A DNA stretch of 43,649 bases from an uncultured Candidatus Saccharibacteria bacterium (GTDB lineage: Bacteria; Patescibacteriota; Saccharimonadia; Saccharimonadales; Saccharimonadaceae), in NCBI GenBank assembly GCA_946414345.1, contig CAMKOB010000007.1:1-43649 (forward strand), given 5' to 3'. Under the pieces are notes generated by a model. The model was not told the origin of the DNA. It worked only from the letters and a program-made list of their open reading frames with translations, and made no database searches. Shown here one piece after another: positions 34,018 to 41,071 of the stretch. Numbering within the stretch: position 1 is the first letter of the stretch; every line of letters starts with the position of its first letter. A program made the translations under genes and the position numbers.

Positions 34018-35223
34018 ATGGCTGAAGAAATGAAGAACACCGCCAGCGAGACCACCGCCGAATCTGCCCTGGCAGATTCCGCAACAAACCCTTTTGACAA
34101 CGAAGTCATCACCAAACTCATCGAGTCTGGCCTTGACCGAACCGCCGCTCAGAAAATCATGGTAGACCTTGGCATCGAAAGCCTCGAAGACCTGGCTTCC
34201 CTCGAAGTCACTGACCTCACCGGCGCCGGCATGAAGCTGGCCAAAGCCCGTAAGCTCGTAAATGAGCTGAAGACAGCATCAAAACCTGCCGCTTCCGCCG
34301 TAGCCACCGCGGAAACCCGCGCCATTCAGACCCAGTTCGAGGCTCTTCTTCCTCCTGTGCCGACAGATGATTCCTGGCTCAACGCCCTGAAAACCGGCGG
34401 CATTCTGAAAGTGGACGAGTCGTCCTACATCGCCGCCATCCGTGCGGCACTGGCTGACCGAGCTGGGCTCTATGCCATCCCGGATGCCTTGGCGAAAGCA
34501 ATGGAAAAATACGCCGACGAGACGGAAGAACAGGTCGACCCGACCTTCTACGCTCTGCGTAAGTCTCTGACCCGCCGCACCTATGGCGACATCTTCGCCG
34601 CCATCGACGGCCTGGACGGCACTTTCATCACCGAAAGCCGCCGCAAGGAATTCCTCGGTCGCATCCGCGATACCCTGTGGCCCGCCATCGCTGAAAGTTA
34701 CCAGACGTTGGACGGCTGGTATCAGACCTGGCGCGCCAGCTTCTCTGATCCTTCCATGCTGATTGCCGCCATCGGTGGAGGTTTCGGCGGCGGTGCTCCT
34801 GGCATGAGTATGATTACTCCGCCCGACACCGCTCCGCTTCATGATGCCGGCGATACGCTGGTCGATTCCATCAACCGCGTTTTCCGCGGCACCGGTGTTC
34901 AGGTCGCCGCCGCCATGGCGTACGACGCCAATGTCATTCGCAACACTCTGGAAGATACGCGCCTGCCCTCTATGGTTGGCGTGAAAAACCGCGAGATGAT
35001 GCTGAAGAAAATCGGCGCCGCCGTCAGCAGCAACTACATCCGTCTGGAGCAGAACCTGGTCAAATACGTCCTCGGCTTTGCCAAGCACGACACGGTGACT
35101 TCCGATGTGGAAGTCAACTACTTCGTGGCGCTCTGGCAGCTCGGCACCCAGATCAACTGGAACGAGCTCGGTGTGAGCAACACCGGCGGCGTGACTGGTC
35201 TCACCGGCAAGCGCGTCCTGTAA
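34018..35223 (+). CDS. HhH-like N-terminal domain protein of unknown function, last gene of the operon
   Basis: 401 residues. Residues 30-85 resemble a helix-hairpin-helix or SAM-like module (DRTAAQKIMVDLGIESLEDLA and TGAGMKLAKARKLVNELK). After a linker, a helical body of about 280 residues contains a Gly-rich loop (AAIGGGFGGGAPGMSM) near residue 260 and ends with GGVTGLTGKRVL. HhH units usually bind nucleic acid or protein; the body is not recognised. GAGGAGG precedes the ATG, 13 bases after the adenylosuccinate-synthetase-like gene. It is visibly GC-rich, with heavy use of GCC, CTG and GGC codons. A 22-bp palindromic terminator follows. Confidence 0.65.
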   Translation: MAEEMKNTASETTAESALADSATNPFDNEVITKLIESGLDRTAAQKIMVDLGIESLEDLASLEVTDLTGAGMKLAKARKLVNELKTASKPAASAVATAETRAIQTQFEALLPPVPTDDSWLNALKTGGILKVDESSYIAAIRAALADRAGLYAIPDALAKAMEKYADETEEQVDPTFYALRKSLTRRTYGDIFAAIDGLDGTFITESRRKEFLGRIRDTLWPAIAESYQTLDGWYQTWRASFSDPSMLIAAIGGGFGGGAPGMSMITPPDTAPLHDAGDTLVDSINRVFRGTGVQVAAAMAYDANVIRNTLEDTRLPSMVGVKNREMMLKKIGAAVSSNYIRLEQNLVKYVLGFAKHDTVTSDVEVNYFVALWQLGTQINWNELGVSNTGGVTGLTGKRVL

Positions 35224-35241
35224 ACCACCGCACATTAGATT

Positions 35242-35271
35242 GGCCCCCTGCATGCAGGGGGCCTTTCTTTT
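35242..35271 (+). terminator. Terminator of the pseudokinase-vWA-AdSS operon
   Basis: A 22-base perfect palindrome (35242-35263, GGCCCCCTGC...GCAGGGGGCC) followed by TTTCTTTT. It sits between the convergent plus-strand operon and the minus-strand gene ending at 35278. Confidence 0.9.
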
Positions 35272-35277
35272 GACTAT

Positions 35278-36432
35278 TTAAAGCCAAACATATTTTGCAT
35301 AGAGCATAGTTGCAATCGTGCGATACTCATCATTATAAAACGGACAATCACCTTCCATTTCTTTTGGAATAAGGTAATGGAATCTACCAGTAAACCTCGC
35401 AAAACCTTTGTGAAGCAATCTGTACTGAAGCAAATCACTCTCTAGCCGTTCAATTGCTCGTCTTTTTGCAAATGTCGTTGGGTGATTAAAATACAAATCC
35501 ACAATTTTACGCCGTGTTTGTTCGAGATTCGTTTTATTACCACCCAGCCAAATCGTGTTTAGGTAAATATGAGCCGCATGGAAACTACCAGGATAAAAAT
35601 CTTCACTCGCGCATAATTCTTCCAGGTTCCAAATATCCAGGTCTGATTCTTTGGTCCCATAACCTTTTAATTTCGAACCACCGACCATAACAATCTCTGA
35701 CGGTTTAAGCCTCGAAGCAATCTCCTCAAGCTCCGCCTCAAAAGCCGGAATATTCTTAAAAAATGGTCCTTCAAGCTTCGCTTCTGGTGTAAATAGCTTT
35801 GCAGGCTTATTGAATTCATCAAGCCACTCTTGTCTCTTCTCAGAGACATATAACGGCTCGACCGATCTTCTAGCCGGGAGAAACTTTGTTTCCGATATCA
35901 GCGGAAGCATCTTCGCCTTGCTCAAAATTCCCCTTCTCTGAATATACTCCCAAGTATCTTTAAAACTCTGGATTAAAACTCTATCAAGGCTATATTGAAG
36001 AATTTCTAAAATCTCTTGCTGATCTATATAGCCGTATTTCAAAAGCCACGGAGTAAGATGCACACATTTTACAACACGCTCCAACCCTTCGCTCGGCCTC
36101 GCGTCAAGCTCGAAACAGTCGCCAAAATGGAAATTTTCACGCACGTCCTGTACATGCAGTAGCCTATACCACGCTTCTTTGTATACCACCCTAAAATCCT
36201 TCGGTGCGTCTTTTAAGACCCACATTGGCAAATATAGCAGGACTCTTTCTGAGTTTCTCTTGCTAAGCAGCTCACTACAGGCATAATAAAAAATCTCACG
36301 CCTGGTCTGATCCCTACGCACACTTTTTGGGTCTTGCTCGAAAAATAGACAAATCGCCTCAGCAAGGCTTTTGCGATAAGCCGATGTCGTATCAAACCTT
36401 TCCTCGATTGCAGGTTTCAGTATTGCAGCCAC
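35278..36432 (-). CDS. Nucleotidyltransferase-fold protein with a large helical N-terminus
   Basis: 384 residues from the GTG at 36432, preceded by AGGAGG at 8 bases; the ATG at 36456 has no ribosome site. Residues about 1-240 are helical and unrecognised. MVGGSKLKGYGTKESDLDIW (around residues 245-268) matches the hG[GS]-x-G-x-S-DhD core of the polymerase-beta-like nucleotidyltransferases, with the Asp pair of DLDIW present. The region after it is basic and helical. Such proteins transfer NMP to RNA, proteins or small molecules. The third catalytic Asp was not identified. It converges with the plus-strand operon. Composition looks closer to the background than to that operon. Confidence 0.65.
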   Translation of the reverse strand: MAAILKPAIEERFDTTSAYRKSLAEAICLFFEQDPKSVRRDQTRREIFYYACSELLSKRNSERVLLYLPMWVLKDAPKDFRVVYKEAWYRLLHVQDVRENFHFGDCFELDARPSEGLERVVKCVHLTPWLLKYGYIDQQEILEILQYSLDRVLIQSFKDTWEYIQRRGILSKAKMLPLISETKFLPARRSVEPLYVSEKRQEWLDEFNKPAKLFTPEAKLEGPFFKNIPAFEAELEEIASRLKPSEIVMVGGSKLKGYGTKESDLDIWNLEELCASEDFYPGSFHAAHIYLNTIWLGGNKTNLEQTRRKIVDLYFNHPTTFAKRRAIERLESDLLQYRLLHKGFARFTGRFHYLIPKEMEGDCPFYNDEYRTIATMLYAKYVWL

Positions 36433-36473
36433 AAATTTCCCCTCCTCTCTATGCATTTTAATGTACTAAATAT

Positions 36474-36482
36474 ATTATACCA
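36474..36482 (-). promoter_or_regulatory. Extended -10 promoter of the nucleotidyltransferase-fold gene
   Basis: Minus-strand TGG-TATAAT. Predicted start near 36467, leaving about 35 bases with GAGAGGAGG before the GTG at 36432. Confidence 0.6.
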
Positions 36483-36510
36483 TCTTCTTGACAAAATATC
36501 TATCTAAATA

Positions 36511-36542
36511 TTTAAAAATTTAGCCCCGGCAACGCCGGGGCT
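36511..36542 (-). terminator. GC-rich terminator after the small gene at 36558
   Basis: AGCCCCGGC/GCCGGGGCT 9-bp stem (36522-36530 with 36534-36542), three-base loop, then AAATTTTTAAAT on the minus strand. Confidence 0.82.
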
Positions 36543-36557
36543 GGTTCAACAGCAATA

Positions 36558-36866
36558 TTATTCTTTGATCGGACGCCGCCTCTTAAAGGTGGCAAAGTAC
36601 ACACGCCTCACTTCATCGTCGCTCATCGAGCTAATATGATGGATTTCCTGTTCTGCCATCTTCATTTCTTCTTCAGTGGCGGTGTTAGCTTGTTCTGCAA
36701 AAGAATGCTGAATTGCCACACCATTCCGTAAAGCATCCACCATCGTTTTAGTGTAACTCTCAAGCCGCTTGTTGCATGATTGAAAAAAACATTCGGTATG
36801 ATAATCCATCAACTCCGCTCGCATCCGCAAGCACTCATCTTGTTGCTGTTTTTTACTAAGGAACAT
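36558..36866 (-). CDS. Small helical hypothetical protein
   Basis: 102 residues, mostly helical and charged: MFLSKKQQQDECLRMRAEL, then an Ala/Glu-rich stretch (EEEMKMAEQEIHHISSM) and a basic end (FKRRRPIKE). GAAGGGGG precedes the ATG. It is a stand-alone unit with an extended -10 promoter and a strong terminator. Two cysteines are present (ECFFQSCNK), but they are too few for a zinc site alone. No family recognised. Confidence 0.6.
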   Translation of the reverse strand: MFLSKKQQQDECLRMRAELMDYHTECFFQSCNKRLESYTKTMVDALRNGVAIQHSFAEQANTATEEEMKMAEQEIHHISSMSDDEVRRVYFATFKRRRPIKE

Positions 36867-36895
36867 TGAATAACCCCCTTCAAATATGTAAATAA

Positions 36896-36904
36896 ATTAT
36901 AACA
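36896..36904 (-). promoter_or_regulatory. Extended -10 promoter of the small gene at 36558
   Basis: Minus-strand TGT-TATAAT directly after the terminator of the preceding unit. Confidence 0.55.
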
Positions 36905-36905
36905 T

Positions 36906-36937
36906 AAAAATATCCCCCGGCCAGCGGCCGGGGGGAT
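36906..36937 (-). terminator. GC-rich terminator after the gene at 36946
   Basis: ATCCCCCGGCC (36912-36922) pairs with the GGCCGGGGGGAT arm (36926-36937, one extra G), followed by TTTTTATG on the minus strand. Confidence 0.85.
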
Positions 36938-36945
36938 CGCGTATT

Positions 36946-37464
36946 TTAAAACAGAATTTCCTTAATCTTCCCTCCCAAAAATTTATTGATGTTTTTCACA
37001 GCAGCCCTGAAGAGCTGGAGCTCGGGCTCCGACAGCTCATAGTCAAGACCGTACGGGTTATTCACCAACCAGAATTCAATGATTGAAAACTGGGCAGGCG
37101 ACAGCCCATCCGAAAGCAGAGCCATAACCTGGTCATAAATCGCTTCCGTCAGTGGTTTCACTCGCTCGTACCAATCATCATACTTCACGGTCTCTTTCCA
37201 GAGGCAGTCGGCGAGCAAACCGCCAATTTCCAACTGGAAACGTACATCGTCTAGGCGGATAAAACCGGTTTCTTCCGCAAGACGCTGCAACTTCTTAGCC
37301 TCATACGAGTCCCCTTCTTCGCTTCCTAAACCTCCCCTGAGGTAGTAAATAACAACACTCGGGCTCTTGCCCAGCTTCTCTGCCAGGCTATCAAGGACTC
37401 CCCCCAGACCCATGTTTCTTACGAACGGCTCAAAATCCCAAGCCGGCTTGCAATATACCCCCAT
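36946..37464 (-). CDS. Hypothetical protein, monocistronic
   Basis: 172 residues from the ATG at 37464, which has AAGGAGG seven bases upstream; the frame also opens at 37506, but that lies on the promoter. Features seen: GVYCKPAWDFEPFVRNMGLG at the start, a helical middle (LDSLAEKLGKSPSVVIYYL), and FSIIEFWLVNNPYGLDYELS near the end. No family recognised. It appears more GC-rich than core genes and has the same promoter/terminator format as other orphan genes here, suggesting acquisition or a shared regulon. Confidence 0.65.
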   Translation of the reverse strand: MGVYCKPAWDFEPFVRNMGLGGVLDSLAEKLGKSPSVVIYYLRGGLGSEEGDSYEAKKLQRLAEETGFIRLDDVRFQLEIGGLLADCLWKETVKYDDWYERVKPLTEAIYDQVMALLSDGLSPAQFSIIEFWLVNNPYGLDYELSEPELQLFRAAVKNINKFLGGKIKEILF

Positions 37465-37505
37465 GGTCAATCCTCCTTCTGTTTTGTTAAGATACACTAA
37501 TTGCA

Positions 37506-37534
37506 ATTATAGCACTAAAACCCAAAAAAGTCAA
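37506..37534 (-). promoter_or_regulatory. Promoter of the gene at 36946
   Basis: Minus-strand TTGACT (37529-37534), a 17-base spacer ending in TGC, and TATAAT (37506-37511). Closely similar to the promoters at 25677-25704 and 39212-39240. Confidence 0.78.
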
Positions 37535-37546
37535 TAATACTAGCCC

Positions 37547-38098
37547 TTATTTTCTCTTTGCTTCAAAAAACACACACGGCACCGCCGGTGGAGGCGTAAA
37601 ATCATTCGGCTTCAGAGGTAACCGTATCTTAGTTTCATAATCCACCGTCAGTTGATACCCCAGTTGCGAAGTATAATGTCTAGTGTTATTCAGTAGTTTC
37701 AACGCAAACTGCTTCTGTAAAATCAGATAAATCGCCTCTGGCGGATTTTTATCTTCAATCAATTTATGCAAAATCTCCGAGCTCAAATGAAACGGCGGAT
37801 TTGCAAATATCTTATACGGCTCATCCGGTAGTTCAAAATCTTGGAATTCCTTCTCTACCACCGTCACGTTAGCAATCCCCCTTTTCGACAAATTCTCTGT
37901 TAGTTTTGCTACAGTTGTAGCATCCGGCTCAATTGCGATCACTTGTCGCACGCGTTTTGACAGCGCGCTCGTAATCACTCCAGACCCCGCCCCAACCTCT
38001 ACTACTAGGTCCCGTTTTTTTAGATTTGAATGCCCAATCAACATCAAAGCCAGTCTTGGAGAACGTAAAAAATGTTGCGCCAATCTATAATCCCGCAT
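37547..38098 (-). CDS. Short rRNA adenine methyltransferase of the KsgA/Erm family
   Basis: 183 residues. QHFLRSPRLALMLI opens as in KsgA/Erm, VVEVGAGSGVITSALSKR is SAM motif I, VIAIEPDATTVAKL motif II, and FANPPFHLSSEIL contains the NPPF adenine-binding motif. The end FTPPPAVPCVFFEAKRK matches the family's FxPxPxVxS strand. KsgA is about 270 residues; here the C-terminal helical domain is missing. It methylates rRNA adenine N6 in known members. It overlaps the end of dus by 14 bases, so the two are coupled. Housekeeping KsgA versus resistance Erm cannot be decided. Confidence 0.85.
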   Translation of the reverse strand: MRDYRLAQHFLRSPRLALMLIGHSNLKKRDLVVEVGAGSGVITSALSKRVRQVIAIEPDATTVAKLTENLSKRGIANVTVVEKEFQDFELPDEPYKIFANPPFHLSSEILHKLIEDKNPPEAIYLILQKQFALKLLNNTRHYTSQLGYQLTVDYETKIRLPLKPNDFTPPPAVPCVFFEAKRK

Positions 38099-39161
38099 CT
38101 TCTATCACCTTCCACGCCTCTTCCACCGAATGTGTCTCCATCAGCTTCGCCCTTATCTCCCCCGCCCCCGGGAAATTATTGATATAAATCTTGAAATAAT
38201 GCTTCAAAGGCTCATACGGGAGAATATGCGAATGGTTGTTCGAGGAGCATTTGCGACAACGGGAGCAAGGTAGCGAGCGAGCCCCGTAACGCTCGCCCCT
38301 TGGGACGCGAATTGCCGAAGGCAAACGGGCGCGAGCGAAGCGGCGACGAGAATAACCATTCGTAAATTCTTCGTATAAATTTAAATGCAATTTCAACAAT
38401 TTAATCAAATCCTCCCTGGTCGGTTGATAATCCGTAAAACAATACGGATTTGCAAACACTCCGCGCCCGATCATAAACCCATCCACCTCTGGATACTGCT
38501 CGTGAAGACTCATCGCATGTGCTTTATCTCTGATATCACCATTAATTATCAGCTTTGTCTCTGGACTTATTTCATCACGAAGCTTCACAATCTCTGGTAT
38601 CAATTCATAATGCGCTGGCACTTTACTCATTTCTTTCTTCGTCCTAAGATGAACTGTTAGAGCCGCCGGATGTTCGCTCAATAACACCGGTAGCCACTCC
38701 TTAAATTCATCCATAGCGCTCCATCCGAGCCTCGTCTTTACCGACACTGGCAAATTCGTCGCTTTTTTCGCATTTCGCACGCATTCCACAGCCAGTTCCG
38801 GCGTTTTAATCATCGCAGCTCCACCCCCAGCCCGATTGACATTCTTATCTGGGCAACCAAAATTAATGTCCACCCCAACAAAACCAAGCTCCTCTAAAGC
38901 TCCTGCTACCACCGCAAAATGCTCCGGATTTTTACCCCAAATCTGCGCAATTATCGGTGGATCCGTCGGAGCAATCGTGAGCCTCTCAAGAGCATTTGCC
39001 CGCCCCTTCTCTGACGCATAAGATGACACATTGGTAAATTCCGTAAAAAACAAGTCCGGCCGGCCAGCTTCCGCCACCACCTGGCGAAAAACCACATCCG
39101 TCACCCCTTCCATCGGCGCCAAAATCAAAAACGGCTTTGCCAGCTTGTCCCAAATATTCAT
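38085..39161 (-). CDS. dus: tRNA-dihydrouridine synthase with an in-frame inserted element
   Basis: 358 residues from the ATG at 39161; it makes dihydrouridine in tRNA using FMN and NADPH. Visible motifs: LAPMEGVTDVVFRQ, VDINFGCPDKNVNRAGGGAAM with catalytic Cys103, VKTRLGW, HLRTK, INGDIRD and GFMIGRGVFANPY. Residues 269-309 form a foreign Arg-rich insertion (GYSRRRFARARLPSAIRVPR and onward) encoded by the element at 38229-38362. Removing these 41 residues leaves EEFTN-HSHILPYEPLKHYFK and a normal length of 317. The insertion falls in the C-terminal helical, tRNA-facing domain. The ATG lies seven bases after TATAAT, so the mRNA is probably leaderless; starts further upstream are less likely. 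Confidence 0.93.
   Translation of the reverse strand: MNIWDKLAKPFLILAPMEGVTDVVFRQVVAEAGRPDLFFTEFTNVSSYASEKGRANALERLTIAPTDPPIIAQIWGKNPEHFAVVAGALEELGFVGVDINFGCPDKNVNRAGGGAAMIKTPELAVECVRNAKKATNLPVSVKTRLGWSAMDEFKEWLPVLLSEHPAALTVHLRTKKEMSKVPAHYELIPEIVKLRDEISPETKLIINGDIRDKAHAMSLHEQYPEVDGFMIGRGVFANPYCFTDYQPTREDLIKLLKLHLNLYEEFTNGYSRRRFARARLPSAIRVPRGERYGARSLPCSRCRKCSSNNHSHILPYEPLKHYFKIYINNFPGAGEIRAKLMETHSVEEAWKVIEDAGL
38229..38362. repeat. 134-bp GC-rich element with inverted ends inserted in dus
   Basis: Its ends are inverted repeats: CGAATGGTTGTTC (38229-38241) and GAATAACCATTCG (38350-38362), with one mismatch in 13. The interior is far more GC-rich than the surrounding dus sequence and contains further paired segments, such as TTGCC-TTC-GGCAA and GCGAGC with GCTCGC. 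The net addition to dus is about 123 bases, a multiple of three, without a stop codon, so the protein stays readable. The size, ends and in-frame position resemble Rickettsia palindromic elements; no sequence identity with them is claimed. Confidence 0.7.
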
Positions 39162-39168
39162 ATCCATT

Positions 39169-39177
39169 ATTATATCA
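39169..39177 (-). promoter_or_regulatory. Extended -10 promoter of dus
   Basis: Minus-strand TGA-TATAAT, seven bases before the ATG at 39161, with TTTACT about 17 bases upstream. Confidence 0.6.
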
Positions 39178-39211
39178 CATTTCTCCACCCCAGTAAAATA
39201 TACTTTACATA

Positions 39212-39240
39212 TTGACTTTTTAAAGAGTTTATGCTATAAT
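39212..39240 (+). promoter_or_regulatory. Promoter of the large membrane protein gene
   Basis: TTGACT (39212-39217), 17-base spacer ending in TGC, TATAAT (39235-39240). A short TTG-start frame (from 39267, with its own GGGAGGG) overlaps the true start and could be a leader peptide. Confidence 0.8.
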
Positions 39241-39294
39241 TAAAGTACATTTGAGGGAGGGCAAAATTGAACATTAACAGAGGGAGGAAAAATC

Positions 39295-40896
39295 ATGAAC
39301 GAAAAGCTTAAAAACGCAGCAGTGGTCCTGCTGCCTGTGGCGATCGTCGCCATCATCATGTTCTGCATCTGGTATCTGGCCCTGCCGGCCATCACCTTGC
39401 AAAGCAAAGGCTTCGGTTGGTTCTCCGCAATAACAGTAACGCTTCTAGCAATCGGTCTTACCACTGTTATCGAGGCAAAATGTTGGAGCGATACTGCCAT
39501 CCACATCGTGTGGGTGGCCGCAATACTAATCATTGTTACTGTTATCGTCGTGTCTATCATTTCATGGACCTGTTTCCATGCCACAAAAGCAGCTTCAGTA
39601 GCAGACGTCACCGTAAGTGAAACAAACATCAGTGAAGTTTTTCCAGACCTAGTGGAAACAGAGAACGCCAGTAACCTGACACTCGTAGATCTAGACACCG
39701 CGCGAATGCTCGGCGACAAAAAAATCGCTGGGCTGAAGAATTCCTCTTGGTATGAGGTTAGCACGGAGTATAACCTTGTGAAATACAATGGCAAATACTA
39801 CCGCCTATCGTTCCTCGACTATGGAGGGTTCTACAAGTATCGCAAAGCAAAAAACGAGGGAATTCCCGGCTATATCTTGGTAGAATGCACGCCTAGCGAC
39901 GGCATCGTCACCCAGAATGCCACCCTCGTAGAGCTGGACAACCCGATCAGGTATTCAAAAGGTGCTTTCTGGGGCTACGACCTTACGAGGCATCTGCGGT
40001 ACCAGTACCCCGGATACATGTTTGACACCTCTTTCCCCGAAATCGACGAGGAAGGCGTGCCCTACTACGTAACCGGCGTGCTCCGGCCCACTGCGGCGTG
40101 GGGGGTAAAGACCATCAAAAGCTTTATTCTCACCAACGCCCAAACCGGTGAATCCACCGAATACTGGGTCAACGAAGCACCGGACTGGATTGATCACGTC
40201 TTTTCGTTAGGTTACCTCACCACCATCGCGGAATGGCATTACACTCTCCGTGACGGCTGGTGGAATTCCGTCACAAGCAAAACCAACGTGTGGCATACCA
40301 CGTACCACTACAAAGGTGCATACAAAAACAGCGATGACAGCAAATACGCCGTCTTCCACGGCTACAGCTCCACGGTCATCGACGGCGAAGTACAATTTTA
40401 CACTGGGCTCACCGCCGCCAACGCCGCCGAGTCTAACCTGGGCTGGCTCCTTATCGACACCAGCACTGGCAAAATGACTCAATATGCGATAGTCGGCGCA
40501 GAGGAAAGCTCCGCGCAGGCCGCCGTGGAGCAATTGGTTTCTGCTTACCGGTATCAGGCAACGTTCCCGTTGCCCGCCAACATCAACGGCGAGGCCTCGT
40601 ACATCATGTGCCTCAAAGGAGGTGCCGGCCTGGTCCAGGCGTACGCCATCTGCAACGTGCAGAACTACGCCATTGCGGTTCAAGCCGAAACTCTGCCGAA
40701 AGCGATCGCGCTCTACCTCGAGAAATTGGGGTATGTCGCATCCGAACCGGCAATCGACGACGAGCCGACCACAACCTATCCGCAGTTCAACCCCGACGAC
40801 ATCGTGAGCGTCTACACCATCAAGGTAAATGATACCACCCAGTGGTATTACGAGATGGCAAGCGGCGAGCTCTATCTAGTCGTCAAAGTCAAGTAA
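39295..40896 (+). CDS. Large membrane protein with an extracytoplasmic domain of unknown function
   Basis: 533 residues. Three hydrophobic helices lie near residues 7-30, 40-58 and 66-92, then a large domain of about 430 residues. Features include SSWYEVSTEYNLVKYNGKYYR, YSKGAFWGYDLTRHLRYQYP, GWLLIDTSTGKMTQYAIVGA and a GAGLVQAYAICNVQNYAI strand. From memory this pattern recalls long Firmicutes membrane proteins sometimes annotated CvpA-like; that is not verified. GGGAGG precedes the ATG by seven bases. GC content seems well above the background. It forms a single-gene unit with a strong promoter and terminator. Confidence 0.7.
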   Translation: MNEKLKNAAVVLLPVAIVAIIMFCIWYLALPAITLQSKGFGWFSAITVTLLAIGLTTVIEAKCWSDTAIHIVWVAAILIIVTVIVVSIISWTCFHATKAASVADVTVSETNISEVFPDLVETENASNLTLVDLDTARMLGDKKIAGLKNSSWYEVSTEYNLVKYNGKYYRLSFLDYGGFYKYRKAKNEGIPGYILVECTPSDGIVTQNATLVELDNPIRYSKGAFWGYDLTRHLRYQYPGYMFDTSFPEIDEEGVPYYVTGVLRPTAAWGVKTIKSFILTNAQTGESTEYWVNEAPDWIDHVFSLGYLTTIAEWHYTLRDGWWNSVTSKTNVWHTTYHYKGAYKNSDDSKYAVFHGYSSTVIDGEVQFYTGLTAANAAESNLGWLLIDTSTGKMTQYAIVGAEESSAQAAVEQLVSAYRYQATFPLPANINGEASYIMCLKGGAGLVQAYAICNVQNYAIAVQAETLPKAIALYLEKLGYVASEPAIDDEPTTTYPQFNPDDIVSVYTIKVNDTTQWYYEMASGELYLVVKVK

Positions 40897-40911
40897 CCCC
40901 CCCCTCAAACC

Positions 40912-40941
40912 GAAAAGGAGGCCCTCCGGGACCTCCTTTTC
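40912..40941 (+). terminator. Terminator of the large membrane protein gene
   Basis: GAAAAGGAGG (40912-40921) pairs with CCTCCTTTTC (40932-40941) around a ten-base loop that can itself pair CCC with GGG; the distal arm supplies the T-run. Confidence 0.8.
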
Positions 40942-41030
40942 TCATGCCACATTTATCCCATCGGCAATATTGGTAAATGCTCTAAACAACCTCAAACATA
41001 TCCCCCAGTTTTAAAACTAATGGTTTTTAG

Positions 41031-41039
41031 TGATATAAT
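41031..41039 (+). promoter_or_regulatory. Extended -10 promoter of the membrane protein at 41072
   Basis: TGA-TATAAT; the leader is about 25 bases and holds GAAAGGA before the ATG. Confidence 0.6.
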
Positions 41040-41071
41040 ATATCTAAACATATATTTTTTGAAAGGAAAAA

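Noticed and set aside
34279-35253. Long minus-strand open frame (324 codons) opposite the HhH-like gene
   Set aside because: GC-rich coding DNA often leaves open antisense frames. It overlaps the operon terminator and lacks a ribosome site.
39240-39794. Minus-strand open frame of 184 codons
   Set aside because: It lies across the promoter and first part of the membrane protein gene and has no coding features.
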